Positions 22,974-34,444 are shown, numbered from the stretch's first letter. The stretch: DNA of 64,000 bases from Pseudotabrizicola formosa (GCF_002900965.1 NZ_PJOM01000007.1:1-64000), one strand, 5' to 3'. Notes: a model not told the origin generated them from the letters alone. Translations and numbers: made by a program.

Positions 22974-25258
22974 GCCCGGATCGTCTCTTGCTGACGCTGG
23001 CGCAATCGGAAGGCCAGATCGCGCCCGCCCTTGTAAGGGGCTGGCCAGTCGCTGGCGGTGTCGCCCTGTTCGGCGGCGGCATGCAGAGTCCAGTACGGAT
23101 CGGCCAGATGCGCGCGTGCAAGGCAGACCAGATCGGCGCGCCCGGCCATCAGGATGCCGTTCACCTGATCCCAGTCGGTGATATTGCCCACCGCCATGGT
23201 CGGGATGCCCGCCTCGTTGCGGATGCGGTCGCTGAACGGGGTCTGGAACATGCGGCCATAGACCGGTTGTTCCGCCGGGTCGGTCTGGCCAGAGGATACG
23301 TCGATGATATCGGCCCCCGCAGCGCGAAATGCGCGGGCAATCTCCACCGCCTCCGACGGGGTCACGCCGCCCTCAATCCAGTCATGCGCCGAGATGCGCA
23401 CCGACATCGGCTTCGCTTCGGGCCAGACGGCGCGCATGGCGGTGAACACCTCCAGCGGATAGCGCAGGCGGTTTTCCAGACTGCCACCATAGGCATCGGT
23501 CCGGGTGTTGGTCACCGGGCTGAGGAAAGACGCCAGCAGATAACCATGTGCCGCATGCATCTCGATCATGTCGGCGCCAATGCGTTCGGCCATCCGGGTG
23601 GAGGCCACGAACTGCGCCGTCACTTCGGCCATGTCCGTTTCGGTCATCGCGCGGGGGGCTGCATTTTCCGGCTTGTAAGGAATGGCAGAGGCCGAAAGGG
23701 TTTCCCAGTTTCCGCTGGTCAGAGGCAGATCCATGCCTTCCCAAGCCACGCGGGTCGAGCCCTTGCGGCCCGAATGTCCGATCTGCAGGCAGAATTTCGC
23801 GGTGGTCTCGGCATGGATGAAATCGGCAAGCGTTTTCCACGCCGCCTCGTGCTCGGGCGCATACAGTCCCGGACAGCCCGGTGTGATGCGCCCCTGCGCC
23901 GAAACGCAGGTCATCTCGGAATAGATCAGCGCTGCCCCGCCCTTGGCGCGTTCGGCGTAATGCGCGAAATGCCAGCCGGTCGGACAGCCATCCACCGCCT
24001 TGTACTGCGCCATCGGCGACAGCACGATACGGTTTTTCAGCTCCATTCCCCGCAGACGATAGGGCGCAAACATCGGGTGGCGCCCGGGCTGGCCGCCCGC
24101 CTGGCTCTGAAACCAATCCTCAGCCTGCCCCAGCCAGTCCGGATCTCGCAGGCGCAGGTTTTCATGGCTGATCCGCTGCGACCGGGTCAGCAGGGAATAG
24201 GTGAATTGCACCGGGTCCATATCGAGGTAGCGTTCCACCTCCTCGAACCACTCAAGGCTGTTGCGCGCCGCCGATTGCAGCCGCAGCACCTCGATCCGCC
24301 GCTCGTCCTGATAACGCGCAAAGGCAGCCTGCATGTCGGGTTCCGCGTGCAGATACTCGGCAAGCGCAATCGCACTGTCAAAGGCCAGCCGCGTGCCTGA
24401 CCCGATCGAGAAATGCGACGTTGCCGCCGCATCGCCCATCAGCACCACATTTTCGTGATACCATCGGTCGCAAATCACCCGCGGAAACTGCATCCACACC
24501 GCAGACCCGCGCAGATGGGCCGCGTTCGAGATCAACGCATGCCCGTCGAGATGCGCAGCAAAGATCGCACGGCAGGCCTCGACCGTCTCTTCCTTGGTCA
24601 TGTCTGGAAAGCCCAGCTTTTCCCAGGTCTCGGGCATGGTTTCGACGATGAAGGTCGCGGTATTGTCGTCGAACTGGTAGACATGGGCCCAGACCCAGCC
24701 ATGCGCGGTCTTCTCGAAGATAAAGGTGAAAGCCCCGTCGAATTTCTGATGCGTGCCCAGCCACACGAATTTGCAGGTGCGGGTGTCGATGTCGGGGCGG
24801 AACACGCTCTCGTATTCGCGCCGGACCACGCTGTTCAATCCGTCGCTGGCGACCACCAGATCGTAGTCCTGCCGGTACTCCTCGGCCGATTTGAACTCTG
24901 ACTGGAATTGCAGGTCGATCTGCAACTCCCGCGCCCGCTCCTGCAAGAGGATCAGCATCTGCTTGCGCCCGATCCCGGCAAACCCATGTCCGCCGGACAC
25001 TGACCGCACCCCGTCATGGATCACGGCCAGATCGTCCCAATACTTGAAGTGGCTGCGGATCGCGTCCGTGCTGACAGGATCGTTCTTCTGCATCCGGCCA
25101 AGGGCCTCGTCCGACAGAACGACACCCCAGCCAAAGGTATCGTTGGCCTTGTTGCGTTCAAGCACGGTGATCTGATGCGACGCATCGCGCAGCTTCATGG
25201 AGATCGCAAAGTAAAGACCCGCAGGACCGCCGCCAAGGCACAGAACCTTCATCGCCAA
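22970..25258 (-). CDS. Fused flavin monooxygenase/Old-Yellow-Enzyme: 2-aminobenzoyl-CoA monooxygenase/reductase or salicylyl-CoA 5-hydroxylase
   Basis: The 762-residue protein joins two flavoenzymes. Residues 1 to ~375 are a class A FAD monooxygenase with [37 protein letters not shown] and [20 protein letters not shown]. Residues ~395-750 are an OYE-type reductase ([64 protein letters not shown]). This architecture is known for 2-aminobenzoyl-CoA monooxygenase/reductase, which hydroxylates the CoA-activated ring at C5 and then reduces it; relatives are annotated as salicylyl-CoA 5-hydroxylases. It heads the minus-strand operon, 102 bases from the divergent enoyl-CoA hydratase gene. Confidence 0.92.
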   Translation of the reverse strand: MAMKVLCLGGGPAGLYFAISMKLRDASHQITVLERNKANDTFGWGVVLSDEALGRMQKNDPVSTDAIRSHFKYWDDLAVIHDGVRSVSGGHGFAGIGRKQMLILLQERARELQIDLQFQSEFKSAEEYRQDYDLVVASDGLNSVVRREYESVFRPDIDTRTCKFVWLGTHQKFDGAFTFIFEKTAHGWVWAHVYQFDDNTATFIVETMPETWEKLGFPDMTKEETVEACRAIFAAHLDGHALISNAAHLRGSAVWMQFPRVICDRWYHENVVLMGDAAATSHFSIGSGTRLAFDSAIALAEYLHAEPDMQAAFARYQDERRIEVLRLQSAARNSLEWFEEVERYLDMDPVQFTYSLLTRSQRISHENLRLRDPDWLGQAEDWFQSQAGGQPGRHPMFAPYRLRGMELKNRIVLSPMAQYKAVDGCPTGWHFAHYAERAKGGAALIYSEMTCVSAQGRITPGCPGLYAPEHEAAWKTLADFIHAETTAKFCLQIGHSGRKGSTRVAWEGMDLPLTSGNWETLSASAIPYKPENAAPRAMTETDMAEVTAQFVASTRMAERIGADMIEMHAAHGYLLASFLSPVTNTRTDAYGGSLENRLRYPLEVFTAMRAVWPEAKPMSVRISAHDWIEGGVTPSEAVEIARAFRAAGADIIDVSSGQTDPAEQPVYGRMFQTPFSDRIRNEAGIPTMAVGNITDWDQVNGILMAGRADLVCLARAHLADPYWTLHAAAEQGDTASDWPAPYKGGRDLAFRLRQRQQETIRA

Positions 25259-25294
25259 CTCTCCCTTGCTTTGGCTTCAAGGTTGCACCGGCCC

Positions 25295-25329
25295 AAAATA
25301 ATTTCAAGCCTAAAATATTCGAGCTTGAA
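25295..25329. promoter_or_regulatory. Candidate operator between the divergent catabolic operons
   Basis: TTCAAGC (25303-25309) and GCTTGAA (25323-25329) form an inverted repeat. The minus strand of 25295-25320 carries a 26-base motif also found before the importer genes (31238-31263), with an identical 15-base core TTTTAGGCTTGAAAT and three mismatches overall. TTGAAA within it could serve as a -35 hexamer. The MarR protein is the natural candidate to bind. Confidence 0.65.
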
Positions 25330-25360
25330 GCAAGCCGGACTTCGTGCCTTTCTTGGGGGC

Positions 25361-26116
25361 ATGGAGCATCTTTTGATAACCACGATGGGCGGCTGGACCC
25401 GTCTGACCCTGAACCGCCCGCATGTGCGCAATGCACTGAACACCGGGTTGCTGGCCGATATTGCGGACGCGCTGGCAGTAGCGGCGGCCGATCCGGCCTG
25501 TCGCGCGGTGCTGATCGGTGGGGCAGGCGGCGATTTTGCCGCAGGGGCCGATGTAGACGAGATTGCCACCAAGACCTCTGCCGAAGGCGCGGTCGATCCG
25601 CGCAAGGGGCATTGGGCGTCAATCCGCGGTTTCGGCAAGCCGCTGGTGGCCGCGGTCGATGGCTTTGCCCTTGGCGGCGGGCTGGAACTGGCGCTGATGG
25701 CCGACCTGCTTGTGGTGGGACCAAAGGCAAAGCTGGGGCTGCCCGAAACCAGTCTGGGCCTGATTCCCGGCGCGGGCGGCGGGCAAAGGGTGCTGGCGCG
25801 GGTCGGGCCCGCGCGCGCCGCACGGCTGGTGCTGCTGGGCGAGATCATCGACGGGCCCACCGCGCAGGACTGGGGCCTTGCGTCTCATCTGGCCGAAGAC
25901 CCGCTGGCCGAGGCCGAGGCGCTGTGCGCCCGCGTTGCCCGGCGCGCACCGCTGGCCTTGCAGGCCGCCAAGGCCGCGCTGATTGCCGGGGCCGAAACTG
26001 CGCTGGCCCTGCAAGCCGAACGCGCAGGCTTCGAGGCGCTGCTCGACACCTCTGACAAGACCGAAGGCATCCGCGCCCTGAAAGACAAGCGCAAACCGGA
26101 GTTTCGCGGATCATGA
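25361..26116 (+). CDS. Enoyl-CoA hydratase
   Basis: The 251-residue protein is a standard crotonase: VLIGGAGGDFAAGADVDEI (oxyanion hole), KPLVAAVDGFALGGGLELAL with the first catalytic Glu, and LPETSLGLIPGAGGGQRVLA with the second. The ATG at 25361 is used because homology starts at the fifth residue and upstream sequence is the promoter region. It would hydrate the enoyl-CoA formed after ring opening. The next gene overlaps it by four bases. Confidence 0.92.
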   Translation: MEHLLITTMGGWTRLTLNRPHVRNALNTGLLADIADALAVAAADPACRAVLIGGAGGDFAAGADVDEIATKTSAEGAVDPRKGHWASIRGFGKPLVAAVDGFALGGGLELALMADLLVVGPKAKLGLPETSLGLIPGAGGGQRVLARVGPARAARLVLLGEIIDGPTAQDWGLASHLAEDPLAEAEALCARVARRAPLALQAAKAALIAGAETALALQAERAGFEALLDTSDKTEGIRALKDKRKPEFRGS

Positions 26117-27216
26117 CCACCATTGCCGTTGCAGGTCTGGGCACCATGGGCCTTGGCATCGTGCAGACCTATGCAGCTGCCGGGTTTCACGTGCTGGCGA
26201 CTGACAGCTTTGCCACCGTGCGCGACAGCGCGCCGGACCGGTTGCGCAATGGCCTTGCGCCGCGGGTGGCGGCGGGCAAGCTGGCCCAGACCGAACTGGA
26301 CGCGTTGCTGGCGCGCATCCAGATCGTGTCGGGCCCAAAGGCGATGGGAGCGGCACAGTTGGTGATCGAGGCAGTGGTGGAACAGCTTCCGGTAAAACAG
26401 GCGCTGTTCGCGGCACTGGAAGACGTGGTTGCCCACAATGCGGTGCTGGCGACCAACACCTCATCGCTGCGGGTCGCCGCGCTGGCAGAAGGCATGGCCC
26501 ATCCCGCGCGGCTGCTGGGCCTGCATTTCTTCAATCCGGCCCCGGTCATGAAACTGGTCGAACTGGTTGCGCATCCGGGCACCTCTGACGCTGCTCTGGC
26601 AACCGCCCGCACGCTGACCGAAGCGGCGGGCAAGACCGTGATTGCCTGCCCCGACCGACCCGGCTTCATCGTCAACCGCTGTGCGCGCCCGTTTTATGGC
26701 GAGGCCCTTGCCTTGCTGGAAGAAGGGCGCAGCGCGGCCGAGATCGACGCGGCGATGATGGCGGCGGGCTACCGGCTGGGGCCCTTTGCGCTGATCGACC
26801 TGATCGGGGCCGACATCAATCTGGCCGCCACCCAAGGGCTGTCAGCGGCAATGGATGGGCATCCGCGCTATCACGTGTTCGATGCCCTGAAGCAGCAGGT
26901 TGCCTCAGGTCATCTGGGGCGCAAGACCGGGCAGGGGTTTGTTTATCCCTCTGCCGCGCAGAACGCACCCGCGGATGCCGCCGCCATCGCCGCCCGGATC
27001 GAAGCCGCACTGGCAAACGAGGCGGCCTGGCTTCTGGCCGAAGGCGGCACAAAACCATCGGGCATCGACACGGCCATGATGCTGGGGCTGAACTTTCCAC
27101 GCGGGCCATTCCAGATTCTCACATCTCGGCCGGGACTGCGGGCTGATCTTGCAGCGCTGGAGGCCGCGGCTCCCCCGTACCTCAAGGGCCGCTACAAACC
27201 TGCCCCGCTCATTTAG
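26113..27216 (+). CDS. 3-hydroxyacyl-CoA dehydrogenase (PaaH/FadB-like, stand-alone)
   Basis: The 367-residue enzyme has the NAD-binding VAGLGTMGLGIVQTYAAAGF near the N-terminus, NTSSLRVAAL and HFFNPAPVMKLVELV (active-site His and neighbours), and a C-terminal dimerisation domain (CPDRPGFIVNRCARPFYGEA, GHLGRKTGQGFVYPS). It oxidises 3-hydroxyacyl-CoA to 3-ketoacyl-CoA. The ATGA overlap with the hydratase makes the two a coupled beta-oxidation pair. No thiolase is visible here; that step must come from elsewhere. Confidence 0.93.
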   Translation: MTTIAVAGLGTMGLGIVQTYAAAGFHVLATDSFATVRDSAPDRLRNGLAPRVAAGKLAQTELDALLARIQIVSGPKAMGAAQLVIEAVVEQLPVKQALFAALEDVVAHNAVLATNTSSLRVAALAEGMAHPARLLGLHFFNPAPVMKLVELVAHPGTSDAALATARTLTEAAGKTVIACPDRPGFIVNRCARPFYGEALALLEEGRSAAEIDAAMMAAGYRLGPFALIDLIGADINLAATQGLSAAMDGHPRYHVFDALKQQVASGHLGRKTGQGFVYPSAAQNAPADAAAIAARIEAALANEAAWLLAEGGTKPSGIDTAMMLGLNFPRGPFQILTSRPGLRADLAALEAAAPPYLKGRYKPAPLI

Positions 27217-27221
27217 CGGGG

Positions 27222-28148
27222 CTATCCGCCTTCCGCCGTTCGGGCCGACTGGCGAAGGGCCGCGATCATCGTCTCGGCGGCAGGCGACAGGCGCGCGCCG
27301 GCGCGGGTCGAAATGCCGATGGGGCGCTGCGTTGTCGGCAAGGGAATGTCCAGCACCTGCACCCGGCCCGACCGCGCCTCGAACCGTGCAAGCTGAACCG
27401 GCCAGACCACCAGATAATCCGCCTGCAACACCAACGCGAGGTTGGTCAGGATTGACACAGACTCCACGCTGTGCGGCGGTGCCGGCAACCCCGCCGCGCG
27501 AAAGCCTTCGTCAATCTGTCGGCGCAGGCTGGTTTCCTGCGGCGGCAGGATCCAGGGCTGATCCATCAGATCCGCCAGCCTGAGCCCAGGCCGCAACACC
27601 GGATGCCCGTGCCGCACCACGATCTGCGCGAAATCTTCGGCCAGTTTCTCTTCAGCCACCCCGCTGCCGCTGGCGAAAGCGGGCAGACGGCCGATGACAA
27701 GATCGATCTCTCCGGCCCTCAGCAGTGGCATCAGAACGTCATTTGTGCCCTCGATCACCTTGACGGCCAGATTGGGGCGCGCCTTGCGGACGGCAGCGAT
27801 GGCATCAGGCAGGATCGACACCGCCGCCGAGACCAGCACCCCCACGGCCACCCGACCGCCAGAGCCGGTGCGCAGATCCTCCAGTTCTTGCCCCGCATGG
27901 CGCAACTGGGTCAGCACCAGCCGGGCATGGGCCACCAACACCGCCCCCGCCGCCGTTTCGCGCACGCCGCGGTTGGTGCGGTCAAACAGCCGGGCGCCAA
28001 GCACGGCCTCGGCCTCTTGCAGCGCCTTGGTCACCGAGGGCTGCGTCAGGTTCAACGCCTGCGAGGCACCCAGCAGCGTGCCTTCGCGGGCGATGGCATC
28101 GATCAGCATCAGGTGGCGCAGCGACAGATGGGTCTCAAGCCGGGCCAA
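27222..28148 (-). CDS. LysR-family transcriptional regulator
   Basis: The 308-residue protein has the LysR winged helix (SLRHLMLIDAIAREGTLLGA, then LNLTQPSVTKALQEAEAVLG) and a periplasmic-binding-like effector domain. It is convergent with the 3-hydroxyacyl-CoA dehydrogenase gene (five bases apart) and divergent from the aldehyde dehydrogenase operon at 28248. The 99-base divergent gap is where it should bind to control that operon, most likely activating it with a pathway intermediate. I saw no strong T-N11-A box. Confidence 0.92.
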   Translation of the reverse strand: MARLETHLSLRHLMLIDAIAREGTLLGASQALNLTQPSVTKALQEAEAVLGARLFDRTNRGVRETAAGAVLVAHARLVLTQLRHAGQELEDLRTGSGGRVAVGVLVSAAVSILPDAIAAVRKARPNLAVKVIEGTNDVLMPLLRAGEIDLVIGRLPAFASGSGVAEEKLAEDFAQIVVRHGHPVLRPGLRLADLMDQPWILPPQETSLRRQIDEGFRAAGLPAPPHSVESVSILTNLALVLQADYLVVWPVQLARFEARSGRVQVLDIPLPTTQRPIGISTRAGARLSPAAETMIAALRQSARTAEGG

Positions 28149-28247
28149 ATTTGATATTCCTTTTGCGACTATCCAGCTTCGATTACTTCATTTGCTTTTA
28201 TAGAGCCACTGCGGATTGATGGAGCAAGGCAACCGACAGGCTTTCCT

Positions 28248-29710
28248 ATGACCGACTATCCCGATCTGCAGCTTTTCATCGACGACCGCTGGCGCAATAC
28301 CGCTGACACGCTGCCGGTGCTGAATCCGGCGACCGAGGCCGAGATCGGGCGTCTGCCCGTAGCGCGCCAATCCGATCTTGACGATGCACTGGACGCGGCC
28401 GAGCGCGGCTTCCGGGTCTGGTCCCGCACGGCGCCACGCGTCCGCGCGCAGATCATCCTGCGGGCGGCCAGCCTGTTGCGAGACCGGGGGCCGCAGATCG
28501 CGCCTGCCATCACGATGGAAAACGGCAAACCACTGGTTCAGGCGCGGATGGAGGTGATCCGGGGGGCCGAGTTTCTCGAATGGGACGCGGGCGAAGCGCA
28601 GCGGCTTTATGGTCATGTGGTGCCATCGGCTCCGGGTATCCGCTACAGCGTGCTGCGTGAACCGGCAGGCGTGGTGGCCGGGTTTTCGCCATGGAACTTT
28701 CCGCTCAGCCAGCCAGCCCGCAAGATCGCGGGCGCTTTGGCGGCGGGCTGCGCCATCATCCTCAAGGCGGCAGAGGAAACCCCGGCAGGGGCCATTCATC
28801 TGGTGCGGGCCTTTCAGGATGCGGGGTTGCCGCCTGGCGTGCTCAACCTTGTCTTTGGCCACCCGGCCGAGATTTCCAGCTATCTGATTCCGCAGGACCG
28901 GGTGCGGGTGGTGGCCTTTACCGGATCAACCGCCGTGGGCATCAGCCTGACGGAACTGGCGGCACGCAGCATGACGCCGGTTCTGATGGAACTGGGCGGC
29001 CATGCGCCAGTGATCGTCTGCGATGATGTCGATCCACAGGCGGCGGGCGTGATGTCCGCTGTCCGCAAGGCGCGGAACTCGGGGCAGGTCTGCACCTCGC
29101 CCACGCGGTTTTTCGTCGCCGAAAGGTCATTCCACAGCTTTGCCACCGCTTTTGCGGACCGCGCGGGCCAGGTGCGCATCGGCAACGGGCTGGACGCGGG
29201 CACCGAGATGGGACCTGTCGCCAATGCGCGCCGGATCGCGGCCATGGAAGCGCTGGTCGAAGATGCGCGCGGCAAGGGCGCGCGCGTGCTCTGCGGGGGG
29301 GTGCGTCCGAAGGGGCCGGGCTATTTCTTCCCGGTCACCGTATTGGCTGATGTGCCACAGGACGCAAGGGTGATGCGCGAGGAACCCTTTGGTCCGATCG
29401 CGGTGATCAATCCGGTTTCGGATCTGGACGACGCCATCACCCGCGCCAATGCGCTGCCCTTCGGCCTTGCGGCCTATGCCTTCACCCATTCCGCCGCCAA
29501 TGTCGACCGGCTGACGGCGGACATCGAGGTAGGCAACCTGTCGATCAACACACTCGAGGCCTCGGTGGCAGAAGTGCCCTTTGGCGGGGTGAAATACTCG
29601 GGACATGGGCGCGAGGGCGGGGCAGAGGGGCTGCATCATTACACCGTTACCAAGACCATCTCGCACCGGATGGAATTGGAAGCCGAGCCAAGCGTTGCAG
29701 GGGGAAAGCC

Positions 29711-29714
<4 letters not shown>
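28248..29714 (+). CDS. Aldehyde dehydrogenase (semialdehyde type)
   Basis: The 488-residue enzyme has the aldehyde-dehydrogenase signatures FSPWNFPLSQPARKIAGAL, FTGSTAVGISL, LMELGGHAPVIV (catalytic Glu) and NSGQVCTSPTRFFV (catalytic Cys), then MREEPFGPIA. It begins the LysR-divergent operon that includes 3-hydroxyanthranilate dioxygenase, so it is a candidate 2-aminomuconate semialdehyde dehydrogenase or a related meta-cleavage semialdehyde dehydrogenase. Sequence alone cannot distinguish it from a succinate-semialdehyde type. It overlaps the next gene by four bases. Confidence 0.9.
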
Positions 29715-31237
<1,523 letters not shown>

Positions 31238-31239
<2 letters not shown>

Positions 31240-31265
31240 ATGTTTTAGGCTTGAAATAAATTTCA
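31238..31265 (+). promoter_or_regulatory. Shared operator/promoter motif upstream of the ABC importer genes
   Basis: Starting at the dioxygenase stop codon, 31238-31263 repeats the motif on the minus strand at 25320-25295: GAAT, one variable base, then TTTTAGGCTTGAAAT, with 23 of 26 bases matching. TGAAAT-AA-ATTTCA (31252-31265) is also a perfect palindrome. It lies in the only sizeable gap (84 bases) before the importer genes, so an internal regulated promoter is likely. Confidence 0.65.
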
Positions 31266-31323
31266 TCCCTGACAGTATGAAGAAAAGAAAAAACAAGATC
31301 ACACCAACAACCGGGAGACTGAG

Positions 31324-32466
31324 ATGAAGAAACTGCTGACTTCCACCGGCATGCTGCTCGCCCTGATGGCCCCCGCCTATGCCGAAGCGACGAAAATCGG
31401 CGTCATCACCACGCTGACCGGGCCTGCCGGCTATTTGGGCGAACAGATCCGCAACGGGCTGACACTGGGGCTGCAAGCGACGGGCGTCGAATTTGAGCTT
31501 GTGGTCGAGGATGATGCGCGCGACCCGAATACAGGCGTGCAGGCTGCTGACAGAATGCTGAATGAGGAAGACATCAAGATCCTGACCGGGATCGTGTTTT
31601 CCAATGTCTCGGGCACCGTGGTGCCGGAAACGGTCGATTCCGGCGCGATCTATGTCAGCCCGAATGCGGCACCGTCCAGCCTTGCAGGCGCCGAATGTCA
31701 CCCGAATTACTTCGTGGTCAGCTGGCAGAACGACACGCTGCACGAGGCATCGGGCGCAGCGGCAAAATCGCTTGGCTATACCACCGCCGTGGCGCTTGCC
31801 CCGAACTATCAGGCCGGGATCGACGCCATCGCCGGATTCAAGCGCGAATTCGGTGGCGAGGTGACCGAGATCTTCACCGGGGTGGAACAGTCGGACTTCG
31901 CCGGTGAGATGGCGCAGATCCGCAATGCCGCGCCACAGGTCGTGTTCCAGTTCCATCCGGGCGGGCAGGGCATTTCCTTCCTCAAGCAATATCAGCAATC
32001 AGGCCTGTTGGGCTCGGTGCCGATGGTGCTGTCGGAACCATCCTATGATGGCGTGATCCTGCAGGCCGTCGGCCCTGCCGCCGTGGGCTTGACCGGCACG
32101 ACGCATTGGAACGCCGATTTTGACAATGAGGCGTCAAAGGCCATGGTTGCCGCATGGGCGGAAGCACATCCGACAACTCCCCTGACCACCTATGGCCAGC
32201 AGGCCTATGACACCGGGCTGTTGATCGGGACCGCGCTGAACGCCGTGGGCGGCGACGGCGATGTAGAGGCGCTGCGTGACGCCATCGCCTCGGCCGAATT
32301 TGCCTCGACCCGTGGCAACTTTGCCTTTGGCCCGAACCAGCACCCGATCCAGGACTGGTACATGACTGCAATCGAAGCGGATGCAGATGGCAATCCGGTG
32401 ATTGTGACCAAGGACAAGATCCTTGAGGCGCGTGGCGACGTCTATTCCGCCGATTGCCAGATGTGA
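31324..32466 (+). CDS. Periplasmic substrate-binding protein, branched-chain amino acid/aromatic acid type
   Basis: The 380-residue protein begins with a signal peptide (MKKLLTSTGMLLALMAPAYA) and is a type I periplasmic-binding fold of the LivK/Leu-Ile-Val family (IGVITTLTGPAGYLGEQIRN, then FQFHPGGQGISFLKQYQQSG). GGGAGACTGAG precedes the ATG. Relatives capture branched-chain amino acids, amides and aromatic acids. Placement after 3-hydroxyanthranilate dioxygenase and the motif shared with the CoA operon suggest an aromatic carboxylate ligand. Confidence 0.92.
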   Translation: MKKLLTSTGMLLALMAPAYAEATKIGVITTLTGPAGYLGEQIRNGLTLGLQATGVEFELVVEDDARDPNTGVQAADRMLNEEDIKILTGIVFSNVSGTVVPETVDSGAIYVSPNAAPSSLAGAECHPNYFVVSWQNDTLHEASGAAAKSLGYTTAVALAPNYQAGIDAIAGFKREFGGEVTEIFTGVEQSDFAGEMAQIRNAAPQVVFQFHPGGQGISFLKQYQQSGLLGSVPMVLSEPSYDGVILQAVGPAAVGLTGTTHWNADFDNEASKAMVAAWAEAHPTTPLTTYGQQAYDTGLLIGTALNAVGGDGDVEALRDAIASAEFASTRGNFAFGPNQHPIQDWYMTAIEADADGNPVIVTKDKILEARGDVYSADCQM

Positions 32467-32475
32467 TCCGGCATG

Positions 32476-32515
32476 GCTCCGGGGGCATCGGCTCCCGGAG
32501 CATCCCGCCCCCCCT
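32476..32515 (+). terminator. Hairpin with T tract between binding protein and permease (attenuator)
   Basis: GCTCCGGG (32476-32483) pairs with CCCGGAGC (32494-32501), and a C-rich tract ending in CCCTTTTTCC follows. A partial terminator after the binding-protein gene is common in ABC operons and gives more binding protein than membrane components. Confidence 0.65.
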
Positions 32516-32550
32516 TTTTCCGCTGACGGCCTGACCAAGGAGGCAAGCAG

Positions 32551-33465
32551 ATGATCCTGCTCTTCGAGCAGCTTTTGAACGGGCTGCAATATGGCGTCAC
32601 CTTGTTCTTGCTGGCCGCCGGTCTGACGCTGATCTTTGGCATCATGGGGGTGATCAACCTCGCCCACGGAGCGCTGTACATGGTCGGTGCCTTCGCCGGG
32701 GCATGGGTTTCGATCCAGACCGGATCGTTCTGGGCAGGTCTGGTCTCGGGGCTGGCCGCTTCGGCGGTCGCAGGCATTCTGGTAGAGCTTGGCATCATGC
32801 GCCGGCTTTATGCGCGCGACCATCTGGATCAGGTGCTGGCGACTTTTGCGCTGATCCTGATCTTCAACCAGTCCACGATCCTGATCTTTGGCCGTCAGCC
32901 CCTGTTCACCTCGTTGCCGCCGGTGTTTTCGGGGTCGGTCGAGATCCTGCCGGGGCTACCTTATCCGACCTACCGGCTGTTCGTGATCGCGGTGGGACTT
33001 GCGGTTGCGGTGGGGCTCTACCTTCTGATCAACAAGACCCGCGTCGGCATGCTGGTGCGGGCCGGAGCCACGCACCGACAGATGGTGCGGGCTCTTGGCG
33101 TCAATATAAAGGGCCTCTACACAGCCGTTTTCGGGCTGGGCGCGCTGCTGGCCGGGCTGGCGGGGGTGATGGCCTCACCCATCCTTGCGGTGCAGGTCGG
33201 CATGGGGGACGAGATCATCCTGGCCACCTTTGTCGTCGTGGTGATCGGCGGGGTCGGCTCGGTCAAGGGAGCCTTTGTCGCGGGCCTCTTTCTGGGGATG
33301 ACCGATACCATGCTGCGCGCCTTTCTGCCGACACTGTTGCAACAGGTCATGCCGGGGCCAGAGGCACAGGCGCTGGGGGTCGGCATTTCTTCAATGGGGA
33401 TCTATCTGATGATGGCAATCGTGCTGCTGTTCCGCCCACGCGGCCTGTTCGCGGCGCAGGGTTAA
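32551..33465 (+). CDS. livH: Branched-chain-type ABC importer permease (LivH family)
   Basis: The 304-residue membrane protein has the LivH opening FEQLLNGLQYGVTLFLLAAG and GIMGVINLAHGALYMVGAFA, and the EAA-like cytoplasmic loop around RAGATHRQMVRALGVNIKGL. About eight hydrophobic segments are visible. It pairs with LivM to form the channel. A purine-rich GGAGG (in AAGGAGGCAAGCAG) precedes the ATG. Confidence 0.93.
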   Translation: MILLFEQLLNGLQYGVTLFLLAAGLTLIFGIMGVINLAHGALYMVGAFAGAWVSIQTGSFWAGLVSGLAASAVAGILVELGIMRRLYARDHLDQVLATFALILIFNQSTILIFGRQPLFTSLPPVFSGSVEILPGLPYPTYRLFVIAVGLAVAVGLYLLINKTRVGMLVRAGATHRQMVRALGVNIKGLYTAVFGLGALLAGLAGVMASPILAVQVGMGDEIILATFVVVVIGGVGSVKGAFVAGLFLGMTDTMLRAFLPTLLQQVMPGPEAQALGVGISSMGIYLMMAIVLLFRPRGLFAAQG

Positions 33466-33469
33466 GCCA

Positions 33470-34444
33470 ATGAAACGCGAATACCTCGGGATGATCGCCG
33501 TTTTCATCGCCCTTGCCCTTGTGCCCTTTGCCGCTGAATGGACGGGGCAATCGAGCTGGGTCAGGCTGGTCGGTCAGGCGTTGATCTTCGGAATGGCGGC
33601 GGCAAGCCTGAACTTCATCCTGGGCTATGGCGGGATGATCAGCTTTGGCCATGCCGCCTATTTCGGGATCGGCGGCTATGTGGTGGGCATCCTGTTTCAC
33701 CACCACGCGGCGGGCACCGCGTTTCTGGGCCTGATCCCCGGCACCGACCAGATGCTGATCACCCTCCCGGCGGCCATTGTGGTCAGCGGGATGGCGGCGG
33801 CGCTGGTCGGGGCTCTGTCGCTGCGCACAGGGGGCGTGCAGTTCATCATGATCACACTGGCCTTTGCCCAGATGTTTTTCTTTCTGTTCGTCTCGCTGAA
33901 AACCTATGGCGGCGAAGATGGCATCATGGTGCGCCGCACCAATTCCCTGCCCGGGCTCGACATGCGCGACCGCGCCACGCTGTACTGGGTCGTGCTAGTC
34001 TGTGCTGCCGCCTATTACCTGTTCCTGCGCCGCCTGGTGCAATCGTCGTTCGGCCAGATCATCGCGGGCATCCGGCAGAACGAACGGCGAATGGCGGCGC
34101 TTGGCATCTCGACCTATCGCTACAAGCTGTATGCCTTTGTCCTGTCAGGCATGGGCGCGGGGCTGGCCGGGGCGCTGATGGTCAATTTCCTTCGCTTTGC
34201 CTCACCTGACATGATGCATTGGTCGCGCTCGGGCGAGTTCATGATCATGGTTATCCTGGGCGGCGTCGGCACCTTGGCCGGACCGTTCATTGGCGCGGGC
34301 GTCCTGTTTTCGGTCGAAGTCACGCTGGCCAAATATACCGAACATTGGATGCTGCCGGTCGGAATTCTGCTTTTGCTGGTGGTGCTGACCGCGCGGGGCG
34401 GACTGATGTCGCTGATCCGCCGGGTGACGGGGGGCGGGAAATGA
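33470..34444 (+). CDS. livM: Branched-chain-type ABC importer permease (LivM family)
   Basis: The 324-residue membrane protein carries LivM hallmarks: FGMAAASLNFILGYGGMISF, GHAAYFGIGGYVVGI and the cytoplasmic loop IIAGIRQNERRMAALGISTY, ending VILGGVGTLAGPFIGAGVLF. It follows livH after four bases and overlaps livG by four (ATGA). It forms the heterodimeric channel with LivH. Confidence 0.93.
   Translation: MKREYLGMIAVFIALALVPFAAEWTGQSSWVRLVGQALIFGMAAASLNFILGYGGMISFGHAAYFGIGGYVVGILFHHHAAGTAFLGLIPGTDQMLITLPAAIVVSGMAAALVGALSLRTGGVQFIMITLAFAQMFFFLFVSLKTYGGEDGIMVRRTNSLPGLDMRDRATLYWVVLVCAAAYYLFLRRLVQSSFGQIIAGIRQNERRMAALGISTYRYKLYAFVLSGMGAGLAGALMVNFLRFASPDMMHWSRSGEFMIMVILGGVGTLAGPFIGAGVLFSVEVTLAKYTEHWMLPVGILLLLVVLTARGGLMSLIRRVTGGGK

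Noticed and set aside
22988-24400. 470-residue open frame on the plus strand
   Set aside because: It is antisense to the fused monooxygenase/reductase; GC-rich codon bias opens the opposite frame.
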